Below are positions 15,230 to 24,285 of a stretch of 64,000 bases of DNA, piece by piece. Origin of the DNA: Variovorax paradoxus (GTDB lineage Bacteria; Pseudomonadota; Gammaproteobacteria; Burkholderiales; Burkholderiaceae_C). Made by a program: the position numbers and the translations under genes. The notes under the pieces were generated by a model. It saw only the letters and a program-made list of their open reading frames with translations, was not told the DNA's origin and did no database searches. How positions within the stretch are numbered: the first letter of the stretch is position 1; each line of letters opens with the position of its first letter. The stretch is from contig NZ_JAUSRN010000021.1 of assembly GCF_030811855.1 (NCBI RefSeq), forward strand, positions 1 through 64,000, given 5' to 3'.

Positions 15230-16453
15230 ATGAATTCGATCGTCATCATCGGCGGCGGCCATGCCGCGGCCCAGCTTTGCGCCGGATTGGCCCAGGCGGG
15301 GCTGGGCGCCAACGTGCACCTCGTCTGCGAGGAGGCCTGCGAGCCCTACCATCGCCCGCCCTTGTCCAAGGCGTTTCTCAAGAGCGCCGAGGAAACCACG
15401 CAGCCGCACAAGGCCGCCGACTGGTACCGCGAGGCGGGCATCACTCTGCACCTGGGCGACGCAGCAGTCGCCATCGACCGCGAGGCGCACACCGTCACGC
15501 TGTGCTCCGGCGCCGTCCTGCCCTGGGAGCGGCTGGTGCTGGCGACCGGCACGCGTGCGCGCCAGATGCCCGACCTGAAGCCAGGGCTGGAGAACGTCGC
15601 CAGCCTGCGCGCCGCCGATGAAGCGCATCGCCTGCGTTCGCGGCTTGCCGATACGCAGCAAGTCACGGTGCTGGGCGGTGGCTTCATCGGACTCGAAGTG
15701 GCAGCCACGGCCAAGGCGCTCGGCAAGAGCGTGCAGGTGATCGAAAGCGCGCCGCGCCTGCTGGGTCGTGCCGTGTCGCCGGAGCTTTCGGCCCATGTGC
15801 TGGCCACGCATCGCGCGGCGGGCATCGACGTGGTGCTTGGCGCGCGCACCGGCGCGTTCGAGGTCGAAGGGGAGCGGCTGATTTCGCTCCAGGTCAACGG
15901 CGTGAAGCAACCGGTGGACCTGCTGCTGCTCGGCATTGGCGCCGTGCCCGAAACCGCGCTGGCGCAGGCCGCCGGCATCGAATGCGCCGACGGCATCGTG
16001 GTCGATGGCCACATGCAGACCAGCGCGGCCGACGTGCTCGCTGTAGGCGATTGCACGCGCTTTCCCGATCGGCGCGCCGGGCGCGCACTGCGGCTCGAAT
16101 CGGTGCAGAACGCGAGCGACCAGGCGCGAACCGCGGTCGCCACGCTGACCGGCGCTGCACGGCCGCACGACGCCGTGCCATGGTTCTGGTCCGACCAGGG
16201 CAGCCTGCGCCTGCAGATGGTCGGACTGGTGCCCGCCGAAGGCACGCCGGGCTCAACCAGCGTGCGCCGGCCGGGCCCCAAGCCCGATGCGTTCTCGCTG
16301 TTCCACTATGTCGATGGGCAGCTGGTGTGCGTTGAATCGGTCAACGCGCCGGTCGATCACATGATGAGCCGCAAGCTGCTCGAAGCGGGGCGCAGTCCCA
16401 CGCCCGAAGCGGTAGCCGACGCGGCCGTTCCGCTCAAGAATCACCTGGCATAG
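15230..16453 (+). CDS. FAD-dependent NAD(P)H:ferredoxin-type reductase
   Basis: A 407-residue pyridine-nucleotide-disulfide-fold flavoprotein of the ferredoxin/rubredoxin reductase class. The FAD dinucleotide motif is IVIIGGGHAAAQLCAGLAQ at the N-terminus, the second GxGxxG is VTVLGGGFIGLEVAATA for NAD(P)H, LATGTRAR is the ATG motif, and VLAVGDCTRF is the second FAD motif. A C-terminal reductase domain contains PWFWSDQ. It passes electrons from NAD(P)H to a ferredoxin, for example of a Rieske oxygenase or P450; no such partner is adjacent. The start at 15230 begins the FAD motif directly. The gene stands alone between inverted repeat copies. Confidence 0.92.
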   Translation: MNSIVIIGGGHAAAQLCAGLAQAGLGANVHLVCEEACEPYHRPPLSKAFLKSAEETTQPHKAADWYREAGITLHLGDAAVAIDREAHTVTLCSGAVLPWERLVLATGTRARQMPDLKPGLENVASLRAADEAHRLRSRLADTQQVTVLGGGFIGLEVAATAKALGKSVQVIESAPRLLGRAVSPELSAHVLATHRAAGIDVVLGARTGAFEVEGERLISLQVNGVKQPVDLLLLGIGAVPETALAQAAGIECADGIVVDGHMQTSAADVLAVGDCTRFPDRRAGRALRLESVQNASDQARTAVATLTGAARPHDAVPWFWSDQGSLRLQMVGLVPAEGTPGSTSVRRPGPKPDAFSLFHYVDGQLVCVESVNAPVDHMMSRKLLEAGRSPTPEAVADAAVPLKNHLA

Positions 16454-16471
16454 CCGCTACCGGGGTGGCGC

Positions 16472-16567
16472 GGAACACCGCGGAACCGGCTTTGCCGGGC
16501 CGCTGGTGTTGCCCCCGGTAGGGGGTTGGCGTAGCGACACGAAGTGCGCGAAGACTGGGGGCGAGCC
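16472..16567 (+). repeat. dispersed intergenic repeat, copy 2
   Basis: It runs from GGAACACCG through GGAACCGGCTTTGCCGGGCC and the CCCCCGGTAGGGGG hairpin to GAAGTGCGCGAAGACTGGGG. It is near-identical in reverse complement to 15091-15186 and is followed directly by copy 3. The element lies between the reductase gene and the convergent smr gene and could act as a bidirectional transcription barrier. Confidence 0.85.
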
Positions 16568-16571
16568 AAGT

Positions 16572-16663
16572 GCAACCGCGGAACCGGCTTTGCCGGGCCG
16601 CTGGTGTTGCCCCCGGTAGGGGGGAGTCGAGCTACACGAAGTGAGCGAGGGACGGGGGTGGGC
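16572..16663 (+). repeat. dispersed intergenic repeat, copy 3 (tandem, diverged)
   Basis: A direct tandem copy of the preceding element. The left half is nearly identical (GGAACCGGCTTTGCCGGGCC, then CCCCCGGTAGGGGG). The right half is diverged (ACACGAAGTGAGCGAGGGACGGGGG). It ends five bases before the smr stop codon. Confidence 0.8.
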
Positions 16664-16667
16664 CCGT

Positions 16668-17324
16668 TCAGCGTCGCGCCGGCGCCAGCAGCACCACCAG
16701 GGCGCCCGCGCCGCCCTCGGCGGGCTTGGCCTGCACGAAGGCGATCACCTCGTTCTTCTGGATCAGCCAGCGCTGCGTTTTGGTCTTGAGCACCGGCTGC
16801 CTGCCGGGCGAGCCGAGGCCCTTGCCGTGCACCACCCGAACGCAGCGCAAGCCTTGCTTGTACGCGTTGCGTATGAAGCCGCCGAGCGCCTCGCGCGCCT
16901 CGTCGCTGCGCAGGCCGTGCAAGTCGATTTGCGCCTGGATGCTCCAGTCGCCCTTGCGCAGCCGCGCGGTCACGTCGGTGCCGATGCCGGGGCGGCGAAA
17001 GCTCATGGCGTCGTCGACGTCCAGCAGGGTCGTCACGTCGAATTCGTCGGACAGCGATTCGCGCAGCACACGCTGTTCGTCGAGCTGGTGCTGCACGGGA
17101 ATGGGCGCTGGCGGCTCGGGCGCGAGCGGCACTGCCGCCTTTCGGCGAAGCGGCTCGGTGGCGCCGATGGCGCGGGTGAACAGGTCTTTTTCGGCGGCGC
17201 GCTTGCGTTCCGCCGCGGCCTTGGCGGCGGCGGCGGCCGCTTCGCGCTCGCGGGTTTCGGCCAGCGCGCGCTGCACCTGCTTCAGGTCCGCCAGGTTCTT
17301 GATGGGCGGCGTGCGGGAAGCCAT
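16668..17324 (-). CDS. Smr-domain protein
   Basis: A 218-residue protein with a charged Ala/Lys/Arg/Glu-rich helical N-terminus (about 15-60), a linker and a C-terminal Smr domain (about 130-215). Smr motifs are QIDLHGLRSDEAREAL and RVVHGKGLGSPG. Smr domains act as nucleases or bind nucleic acid in repair, recombination or ribosome-collision rescue. Its ATG overlaps the radC stop by one base (TGATG), suggesting coupling. The stand-alone small form resembles E. coli SmrA/SmrB. Confidence 0.9.
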   Translation of the reverse strand: MASRTPPIKNLADLKQVQRALAETREREAAAAAAKAAAERKRAAEKDLFTRAIGATEPLRRKAAVPLAPEPPAPIPVQHQLDEQRVLRESLSDEFDVTTLLDVDDAMSFRRPGIGTDVTARLRKGDWSIQAQIDLHGLRSDEAREALGGFIRNAYKQGLRCVRVVHGKGLGSPGRQPVLKTKTQRWLIQKNEVIAFVQAKPAEGGAGALVVLLAPARR

Positions 17325-18001
17325 CAGAGCAGCCCTTTCTCGGCCATGGAAAAAGCCTGGCCGGCGCTGACGATCACGTGGTCGAGCACGCGCACGTCGA
17401 TCAATGAAAGCGCGGCGCTGAGCGTTTGCGTCAGCGTCTCGTCGGCCCGGGAGGGTTCGATGTTGCCGCTCGGATGATTGTGTGACAGCACCACGGCCGC
17501 CGCGTGGTTTTGCAGCGCGCGCGTGACCACTTCACGCGGGTAGACGCTGGTCTGGGTGAGCGTTCCGCGGAACAACTCTTCGAGCACGATGAGCCGGTGC
17601 TGCGCGTCCAGAAACAGCACCGCGAACACCTCATAAGGGCGCGATCCGATGTGCAGCTGCAGGTACTGCTTGACGGCCCCGGGGGAGTCGAACACCGCTC
17701 GCTCCTTGAGGCGCTCGGCCATGGCACGTCGCGCCAGCTCGAGAACCGCGATGAGTTCGGCGCGCTTGGCGTCGCCGCCCATGCCCTTGATCACCTTCAG
17801 ATCCTCGGCGCTGGTCTGCAGCAGGCCCGATAGGCCTCCAAAGTGTTCGAGCAGTTCCTCGGCCAGCTGCAGCACGTTTTTTCCGGCCACGCCAGTGCGC
17901 AGCAACAACGCCAGCAGTTCTGCGTCGGCCAGCGCGCCGGCGCCTCGTGCGATGAGCTTTTCGCGCGGACGGGCGTGAGCGGGGAGATCCTTGAATGCCA
18001 T
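17324..18001 (-). CDS. radC: RadC/YicR family JAB1/MPN-domain protein
   Basis: A 225-residue RadC-like protein. The N-terminus has helix-hairpin-helix-like segments (REKLIARGAGALADAELLALLLRTG and VIKGMGGDAKRAELIAVLEL). The C-terminal MPN+ metal site is LSHNHPSGNIEPSRAD, and EELFRGTLTQTSVYPREVV carries the conserved Glu. The family name comes from an early DNA-repair link that was later disputed; the biochemical role is unsettled. It diverges from fkpB across about 100 bases and is co-transcribed with smr. Confidence 0.93.
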   Translation of the reverse strand: MAFKDLPAHARPREKLIARGAGALADAELLALLLRTGVAGKNVLQLAEELLEHFGGLSGLLQTSAEDLKVIKGMGGDAKRAELIAVLELARRAMAERLKERAVFDSPGAVKQYLQLHIGSRPYEVFAVLFLDAQHRLIVLEELFRGTLTQTSVYPREVVTRALQNHAAAVVLSHNHPSGNIEPSRADETLTQTLSAALSLIDVRVLDHVIVSAGQAFSMAEKGLL

Positions 18002-18108
18002 CGAAAACCTGGTGAAACCTTGAAAGAGCGGGTGGAAGCCCCTGCTCCTTAAAATGCAGTCCAGTTTATCGGGACACCCCCTTGTCTTTGCCTACCTCCC
18101 CTGCACCC

Positions 18109-18552
18109 ATGTCCCACGTCGTGACTTCCGGCTCGTTCCTGACCCTGCATTACCGGCTCGCTGGTCCGGCGGGAGACATCATCAATACTTTCGACGACAA
18201 GCCCGCGACCCTGTCGCTGGGCACGGGCGAGCTTTCGCCCGCCATGGAGCAGCGGCTCATGGGCCTGGAAGAGGGCACCCACGCCACCTTCGAGCTGCCT
18301 GCCGGCGAGGCTTTTGGCGAGCGCAACCCCGAGATGCAGCAATGGGTGGCAAGGAAGCTGCTGGCGCAGATGGGCGACCCCGACGAGCAATACGCAGTGG
18401 GCGACGTGGTGCAATTCCCCACGCCCGACGGCTCGGGCAGCTACGCGGGCGCGGTGGTCGAATCGAACGAGACCGCCGTGCGCTTCGACTTCAACCATCC
18501 GCTGGCCGGACAGCCGGTGACCTTCGAGGTGCGCCTGATCGGAGTTCTATGA
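18109..18552 (+). CDS. fkpB: FKBP-type peptidyl-prolyl isomerase, SlpA-like
   Basis: A 147-residue FKBP of the SlpA/FkpB subfamily. SGSFLTLHYRLAGPAGDIINTFDDKPATLSLGTGELSPAMEQRLMGLEEG is the family pattern, given here as separate pieces of one continuous region (residues 6-55). An insert-in-flap domain (about 70-120) with GEAFGERNPEMQQWV follows. It folds proteins by prolyl isomerisation in the cytoplasm. The start at 18109 is preferred over a TTG 27 bases upstream. Its stop overlaps the ispH ATG (ATGA), preserving the fkpB-ispH order known in E. coli. Confidence 0.9.
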   Translation: MSHVVTSGSFLTLHYRLAGPAGDIINTFDDKPATLSLGTGELSPAMEQRLMGLEEGTHATFELPAGEAFGERNPEMQQWVARKLLAQMGDPDEQYAVGDVVQFPTPDGSGSYAGAVVESNETAVRFDFNHPLAGQPVTFEVRLIGVL

Positions 18553-19517
18553 ATCGGAGCCTTGAAGAAGTCCTCCTCGCCGAGCCGCGCGGCTTCTGCG
18601 CCGGTGTGGACCGCGCCATCGAGATTGTCGAGCGCGCCCTTGCCAAGTTCGGTGCGCCCATCTATGTGCGCCATGAGATCGTGCACAACACCTATGTGGT
18701 GAACGAGCTCAAGGCCAAGGGTGCGATCTTCATCGAAGACCTCGCCGATGTGCCGCCCGGCGCCACGCTGGTCTTCAGCGCGCATGGCGTGAGCAAGGCG
18801 GTGCAGCAGGAGGCGCGCGACCGCGGCTTCGACGTTTTCGACGCCACCTGCCCGCTGGTGACCAAGGTGCACGTCGAGGTCGCCAAGCTCGCCAAGGAAG
18901 GCTACGAGTTCATCATGATCGGCCACAAGGGACACCCGGAGGTCGAAGGCACCATGGGCCAGCTCTCGAGCGGCATTCACCTGGTGGAAGACGTGGAAGA
19001 CGTCGCCAAGGTGGCGCCCGCGCAGACTGAGAAGCTCGCGGTCGTCACGCAGACCACGCTCAGCGTGGACGACGCAGCCGAAATCGCGGCGGCGGTGCGT
19101 GCGCGGTTTCCGAAGGTGCGCGAGCCCAAGCAGCAGGACATCTGCTACGCCACGCAGAACCGACAGGACGCGGTCAAGATCATGAGCCCGCAAGTCGACT
19201 TGGTGATCGTCGTCGGCAGCCCCACCAGCTCCAACAGCAACCGGCTGCGCGAACTGGCGCAGCGCTTGGGCACCGAAAGCTACATGGTCGATTCGGCCGA
19301 CGAGCTCAAGCCCGAGTGGTTCGAGGGCAAGGGCCGCATCGGCCTCACGGCCGGTGCCTCGGCGCCCGAAGTGCTGGTGCGCGAGGTGATCGAGCGGGTA
19401 AGGGCGCTCGGCGCGGTGTCGGTCCGCAAGATGGACGGCATTGAGGAAACCATCAAGTTTCCACTCCCCAAGGGCCTCAAGCTCGACGACATTCCTCCCC
19501 CGGGACACATCTCTTGA
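18549..19517 (+). CDS. ispH: 4-hydroxy-3-methylbut-2-enyl diphosphate reductase
   Basis: A 322-residue IspH/LytB. The three cluster cysteines are Cys17 (PRGFCAGVDRAI), Cys101 (DATCPLVTKVH) and Cys199 (QDICYATQNRQ). Substrate-site residues appear in SAHGVS, GHKGHPEVEGT, TQTTLS and SPTSSNSNRL. It catalyses the last step of the MEP pathway, giving IPP and DMAPP from HMBPP using an iron-sulfur cluster. The start overlaps the fkpB stop, and the next gene begins at an overlapping TTG. Length and motifs are normal, and the gene should be essential. Confidence 0.97.
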   Translation: MNRSLEEVLLAEPRGFCAGVDRAIEIVERALAKFGAPIYVRHEIVHNTYVVNELKAKGAIFIEDLADVPPGATLVFSAHGVSKAVQQEARDRGFDVFDATCPLVTKVHVEVAKLAKEGYEFIMIGHKGHPEVEGTMGQLSSGIHLVEDVEDVAKVAPAQTEKLAVVTQTTLSVDDAAEIAAAVRARFPKVREPKQQDICYATQNRQDAVKIMSPQVDLVIVVGSPTSSNSNRLRELAQRLGTESYMVDSADELKPEWFEGKGRIGLTAGASAPEVLVREVIERVRALGAVSVRKMDGIEETIKFPLPKGLKLDDIPPPGHIS

Positions 19518-20476
19518 CCAACGAAAACACCGACTGGCGCTCTGAAATTGACAGCGCCGCCCGCAGGCTGCGCGAGGGTGCTGGCGGCTTCCTGCGCCAG
19601 ACGCCGCTCTGGAAATTGCCGGCTTCCGCTTTCGGCATCGAGGTGCCCGGCGTGGAGTTGTGGCTCAAACTCGAGCACATGCAGGTGAGCGGCAGCTTCA
19701 AGGCGCGCGGCATGATGAACCGCCTGCTGGCCAACGACATTCCCGAGAGCGGCGTGGTCGTGGCCTCCGGTGGCAATGCGGGCATCGCCACCGCAGCGGC
19801 CGCCAAGGCCCTGGGCGTGCGCTGCCAGGTGTTCCTGCCTGGCGTTTCGCCCGAAGCCAAGCGCGAAAGGTTGCGGGCGCTGGGCGCCGAGGTGATCGTC
19901 GTCGGCGAGTTGTACCCCGACGCGCTGGCCGCCTGCCTCACGCGCCAGAAGGAAACCGGCGCCTTGCTGACCCATGCCTACGACCAACCCGAAGTCGTGG
20001 CCGGCGCGGGCACGCTCGGTGTCGAGATCGAAGCCGAGAGCGGCTTGCCCGATTCGGTGCTCGTGAGCGTCGGCGGCGGCGGCCTGATCGGCGGCCTTGC
20101 CGGCTGGTTTCAGAAGCGCGCCCGCGTGGTGGCGCTCGAGCCCGAGAAGGCGCCCACGCTGTTCCGTGCCCGAGAGGCCGGCGAACCGGTCGACGTCGAT
20201 GTGGGCGGCATCGCCGCCGATTCGCTCGGCGCGCGCCGCATCGGCGCCATCTCGTGGGAAATTACCCAGCAATACGTGCAGGACGCGCTGTTGCTGTCCG
20301 ACGAATCCATCCGTGCCGCGCAGCAGTGGCTGTGGAAGGAGCTCAAGCTCGCCGTGGAGCCGGCCGCGGCGCTGCCGCTCGCGGCTTTGCAAACCGGGGC
20401 TTATGTGCCGCGCGAAGGCGAGAAGGTGTGCCTGATCGTCTGCGGAGCGAATGTCGACCCGGCCACGGTCGCCTGA
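19514..20476 (+). CDS. threonine/serine dehydratase-like PLP enzyme
   Basis: A 320-residue fold-type II PLP enzyme. The Schiff-base Lys is in VSGSFKARG (about 63), the cofactor Asn loop is ASGGNAGIATAAAAKALG and the phosphate-binding loop is SVGGGGLIGGLAG. The absence of an ACT domain suggests a catabolic threonine/serine dehydratase or racemase-like member. The likely reaction is deamination of Ser or Thr to an oxo acid; the exact substrate is not certain. The start is a TTG overlapping the ispH stop, so expression depends on coupling with ispH. Confidence 0.87.
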   Translation: MTNENTDWRSEIDSAARRLREGAGGFLRQTPLWKLPASAFGIEVPGVELWLKLEHMQVSGSFKARGMMNRLLANDIPESGVVVASGGNAGIATAAAAKALGVRCQVFLPGVSPEAKRERLRALGAEVIVVGELYPDALAACLTRQKETGALLTHAYDQPEVVAGAGTLGVEIEAESGLPDSVLVSVGGGGLIGGLAGWFQKRARVVALEPEKAPTLFRAREAGEPVDVDVGGIAADSLGARRIGAISWEITQQYVQDALLLSDESIRAAQQWLWKELKLAVEPAAALPLAALQTGAYVPREGEKVCLIVCGANVDPATVA

Positions 20477-20483
20477 AGTCCTT

Positions 20484-20885
20484 TTATTTCTCGCAGTTCA
20501 CCATCCACGGCACGCCGAACTTGTCGGTCAGCATGCCGAAGCCGACGGCCCAAAACTGCGGGCCGTAGGGCATCGTGATCTGGCCGCCCTGGGCCAGTGC
20601 GTCGAAGAGCTTTTTGCCTTCTTCCACGCTGTTGGCCTGCACGGAGAGCGAGAAGCCCTTGTGGCCCTCAAAGGGCATGCCGGGCGGCATGTCGGAGGCC
20701 ATCAGCTTGTGGCCCCGGGCTTCCAGCGCGGCGTGCATGATCTTGTTCTTGTGTTCGGCGGGCGTTTCGGCACCCATGGGACTTTCGCCGAAGGTCATGC
20801 TGAAGATGACCTTGCCGTCCAGCGCCTTGGCGTAGAAGGCCATGGCCTCGGCCGCATTGCCGTTGAATGTCAAATAGGCTTGCAT
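20484..20885 (-). CDS. VOC/PhnB-like glyoxalase-fold protein
   Basis: A 133-residue PhnB-like vicinal-oxygen-chelate protein beginning MQAYLTFNGNAAEAMAFYAKAL. KIMHAALEARGHKLMASDMPPG and the C-terminal WAVGFGMLTDKFGVPWMVNC are characteristic of the PhnB/DUF1338-like group of this fold. The start at 20885 has GAAGGGAAA just upstream. Members bind small molecules or metals, but most have no assigned reaction. It is convergent with the dehydratase gene, with seven bases between their stops, and divergent from serS. Confidence 0.85.
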   Translation of the reverse strand: MQAYLTFNGNAAEAMAFYAKALDGKVIFSMTFGESPMGAETPAEHKNKIMHAALEARGHKLMASDMPPGMPFEGHKGFSLSVQANSVEEGKKLFDALAQGGQITMPYGPQFWAVGFGMLTDKFGVPWMVNCEK

Positions 20886-20946
20886 CGCTTTTTCCCTTCG
20901 GTTGAGGTGTGGGAAGCAAGATGCTACGCCCACCTAAAATCCCCCC

Positions 20947-22278
<1,332 letters not shown>

Positions 22279-22298
22279 TCGGGCAGGGCGGATCGGGC

Positions 22299-22328
22299 TT
22301 CAAAAACCCCGTTTTTGTCTGCTAGAAT
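22299..22328 (+). promoter_or_regulatory. putative sigma-70 promoter for tRNA-Ser
   Basis: TTCAAA (22299-22304) and TAGAAT (22323-22328) are spaced by 18 bases. The -10 ends 18 bases before the mature tRNA, which suits a short 5' leader for RNase P. The GC-rich bases after the -10 would allow stringent control. No experimental support. Confidence 0.5.
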
Positions 22329-22346
22329 CAGAGGCTCGACAGCACC

Positions 22347-22436
22347 GGAGAGGTGGCAGAGTGGTCGAATGTACCTGACTCGAAATCAGGCGTACTAGCG
22401 ATAGTACCGAGGGTTCGAATCCCTCCCTCTCCTCCA
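22347..22436 (+). tRNA. tRNA-Ser (anticodon CGA)
   Basis: A 90-nucleotide cloverleaf with CCA encoded. The acceptor GGAGAGG pairs with CCTCTCC. The anticodon stem CCTGA/TCAGG encloses loop CTCGAAA, giving anticodon CGA (22381-22383) for UCG codons. The long variable arm CGTACTAGCGATAGTACCG is typical of serine tRNAs. The T arm is GAGGG-TTCGAAT-CCCTC. The discriminator reads T before CCA rather than the G usual in E. coli serine tRNAs. Confidence 0.97.
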
Positions 22437-22441
22437 TAAAT

Positions 22442-22467
22442 GGCCCCGCAAAGGGGCTATTTTTTTG
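22442..22467 (+). terminator. rho-independent terminator after tRNA-Ser
   Basis: GGCCCC and GGGGCT form a stem around a GCAAA loop, followed by ATTTTTTT. It begins six bases after the tRNA CCA end and should set the 3' trailer. Confidence 0.9.
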
Positions 22468-22685
22468 CCTGTTTCGCGCTGCTTCTCCATCTTTGATGGC
22501 TGTCCGCGAGGGCGAAACGGGACCTTTCGTATCCGGCCCTAGCGCTTCGTTCGTGGGTGCCGCATCACGGCGCTGCGCCATCGTCCAAAGTGGCCGCAAC
22601 CGCCCGTTAAGATCGCCACCTCTTCATTCCCGCAACCTGCGGGCGGTTTCTGTAGTCGAAAACTAAAAAGAGGGCTCAGCGCCAC

Positions 22686-24101
22686 ATGGCCAATGCGTCG
22701 ATCGCAAGCGTGACACCGGTCCCGGCTTCGGCCGATGAAGCCGAATCGTGGGTACGCGGCGAGCTGATCCGCAGCCTGATGCGCTCCGCGCGAGGGTCCT
22801 ACATGGTCTCGGCAGCGCTGATGCCGTTGATGGTCGGCCTGAACTGGAGCTATATCCCGCACTGGGAACTGCTCACGTGGCTGGCGGCAGGGTTCATTGC
22901 CACCGCCTGCCGTGCCTGGGGCGCCAAGGTCTATGCGGTGCGCTATGCCGGCCGAAGCGCCGCCGCACAGCAGCAGTTCACCGAGCGCTATGGCTTCATC
23001 TGGAGCACCAGCGCGGTCGTGTGGGGTGCGTCGGTGCTGCTGTTCTTCGAGCGCACGCCGCAGGTCAACCAGTTCATGAGCTGGCTCATCGTGGCAGGGG
23101 TCGGCACCTTTCCGCTCAACGGGCTGGCGCTGCATCCACCGCTGCTCAAGCGCTATGTCAATACGCTGTTCATCACGATGCTGGGGGCGGTGCTGATACG
23201 GCTCGTGAGCATCAACATCGCGGAGCCGCACTTCCAGTACGGCTTCCTGATGCCGATCCTGCCCATCCTCCATTGGTTCTTGCTGCTGCGCGCGGGGCGC
23301 AACATCCACGAGTCGGCGCGCAACAGCCTGGAACTGCTGTTCCACAACCACATCCTGATCAAGTCGCTCACGCAGCAGCGTCAAGCCGCGGTGGCGGCCG
23401 TGGCCATGAAGAATCGCTTCCTGGCCAGCGCCGCGCATGACATGCGCCAACCCGTGCTGGCCTTGTCGCTGTACGCCGACTGGCTGCGCAACGAGCCCGA
23501 GCTGGTGCTGGAACTCGCGCCCAAGATCGTTCGCGCGACGCACGCGGTGAACGCGCTGTTCGACTCCATGTTCGACCTGGCGCGTATCGACTCCGGCCAG
23601 GTGCGGCTGCACATCGAGCGCGTGGATGTGGCCGAGTTGCTGCACGACCTCGAGCTTCAATACCGCCCGGTGGCCGAAAGCCGAGGCCTGGATTTTCGCG
23701 TGCACGTGACCGAGGGCAGCTTTTTAACCGACCCGATCCGCGTGCGCCGCATGATCGGCAACCTGCTGGCCAACGCCATCAAGTACACCACCGACGGCGG
23801 CGTGCTGCTGGCCTCCCGGCAATCGCGCGACGGCCTGCGCATCGAGGTGTGGGACACCGGCATCGGCATTGCGCCCGAAAACCTGCGCGACGTGTTCCTG
23901 GAGTTCTACAAGGTGGCCGACCACGCCGGCACCTCAGACGGCTTCGGCCTGGGCCTCGCCATCGTCGCCCGCCTCTCCCACGTGCTCGGCCACCCCGTCA
24001 GCGTGCGCTCCCGCCTCGGCAGCGGCAGCGTCTTCCGCGTCGCAATGCACGACGCCGACGAAGCCGTCGCCCAAGCTCGCGTCAGCGCCTCCGGGGGCTG
24101 A
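22686..24101 (+). CDS. membrane sensor histidine kinase
   Basis: A 471-residue kinase. About six hydrophobic segments fill residues 40-200, forming an uncharacterised membrane sensor. The H-box SAAHDMRQPVLALSLYADWL places His near 251. The ATPase domain has NLLANAIKYT (N box), VWDTGIGI and GFGLGLAIVARL (G boxes). There is no receiver domain. It should autophosphorylate and pass phosphate to a partner. The nearest regulator is the convergent NarL-type gene at 24286-24888, a likely but unproved partner. The input signal is unknown. A terminator hairpin follows the stop. Confidence 0.88.
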   Translation: MANASIASVTPVPASADEAESWVRGELIRSLMRSARGSYMVSAALMPLMVGLNWSYIPHWELLTWLAAGFIATACRAWGAKVYAVRYAGRSAAAQQQFTERYGFIWSTSAVVWGASVLLFFERTPQVNQFMSWLIVAGVGTFPLNGLALHPPLLKRYVNTLFITMLGAVLIRLVSINIAEPHFQYGFLMPILPILHWFLLLRAGRNIHESARNSLELLFHNHILIKSLTQQRQAAVAAVAMKNRFLASAAHDMRQPVLALSLYADWLRNEPELVLELAPKIVRATHAVNALFDSMFDLARIDSGQVRLHIERVDVAELLHDLELQYRPVAESRGLDFRVHVTEGSFLTDPIRVRRMIGNLLANAIKYTTDGGVLLASRQSRDGLRIEVWDTGIGIAPENLRDVFLEFYKVADHAGTSDGFGLGLAIVARLSHVLGHPVSVRSRLGSGSVFRVAMHDADEAVAQARVSASGG

Positions 24102-24121
24102 GCCTCAGAAGCCCTCAACGA

Positions 24122-24145
24122 AAAACCGCGCCGGAGCGCGGTTTT
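24122..24145. terminator. rho-independent (bidirectional) terminator
   Basis: AAAACCGCGC (24122-24131), loop CGGA, then GCGCGGTTTT (24136-24145). The A-tract and T-tract on both sides allow termination in either direction between the convergent kinase and regulator genes. Confidence 0.8.
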
Positions 24146-24181
24146 CAGCAGCCTAAACGGGCCGCACCTGTCCCTTCCAGA

Positions 24182-24274
24182 AACACCGAGGAACCGGCTT
24201 TGCCGGGCCTCTGGTGTTGCCCCCGGTAGGGGGAGGGAGAAGCGCACGAAGTGCGCGGAGCCTGGGGGCGAGCC
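24182..24274 (+). repeat. dispersed intergenic repeat, copy 4
   Basis: The same element as 16472-16567: GGAACCGGCTTTGCCGGGCC, CCCCCGGTAGGGGG, GCGCACGAAGTGCGC and GGGGGCGAGCC are all present. It ends 11 bases before the stop of the NarL regulator. All four copies in the window lie next to gene 3' ends. Confidence 0.85.
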
Positions 24275-24285
24275 TAGTCTCGAGC

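Noticed and set aside
22290..22320. Possible terminator after serS (CGGG ... CCCG then TTTTT)
   Set aside because: Only four weak base pairs, and the same bases are better explained as the tRNA promoter -35 region.
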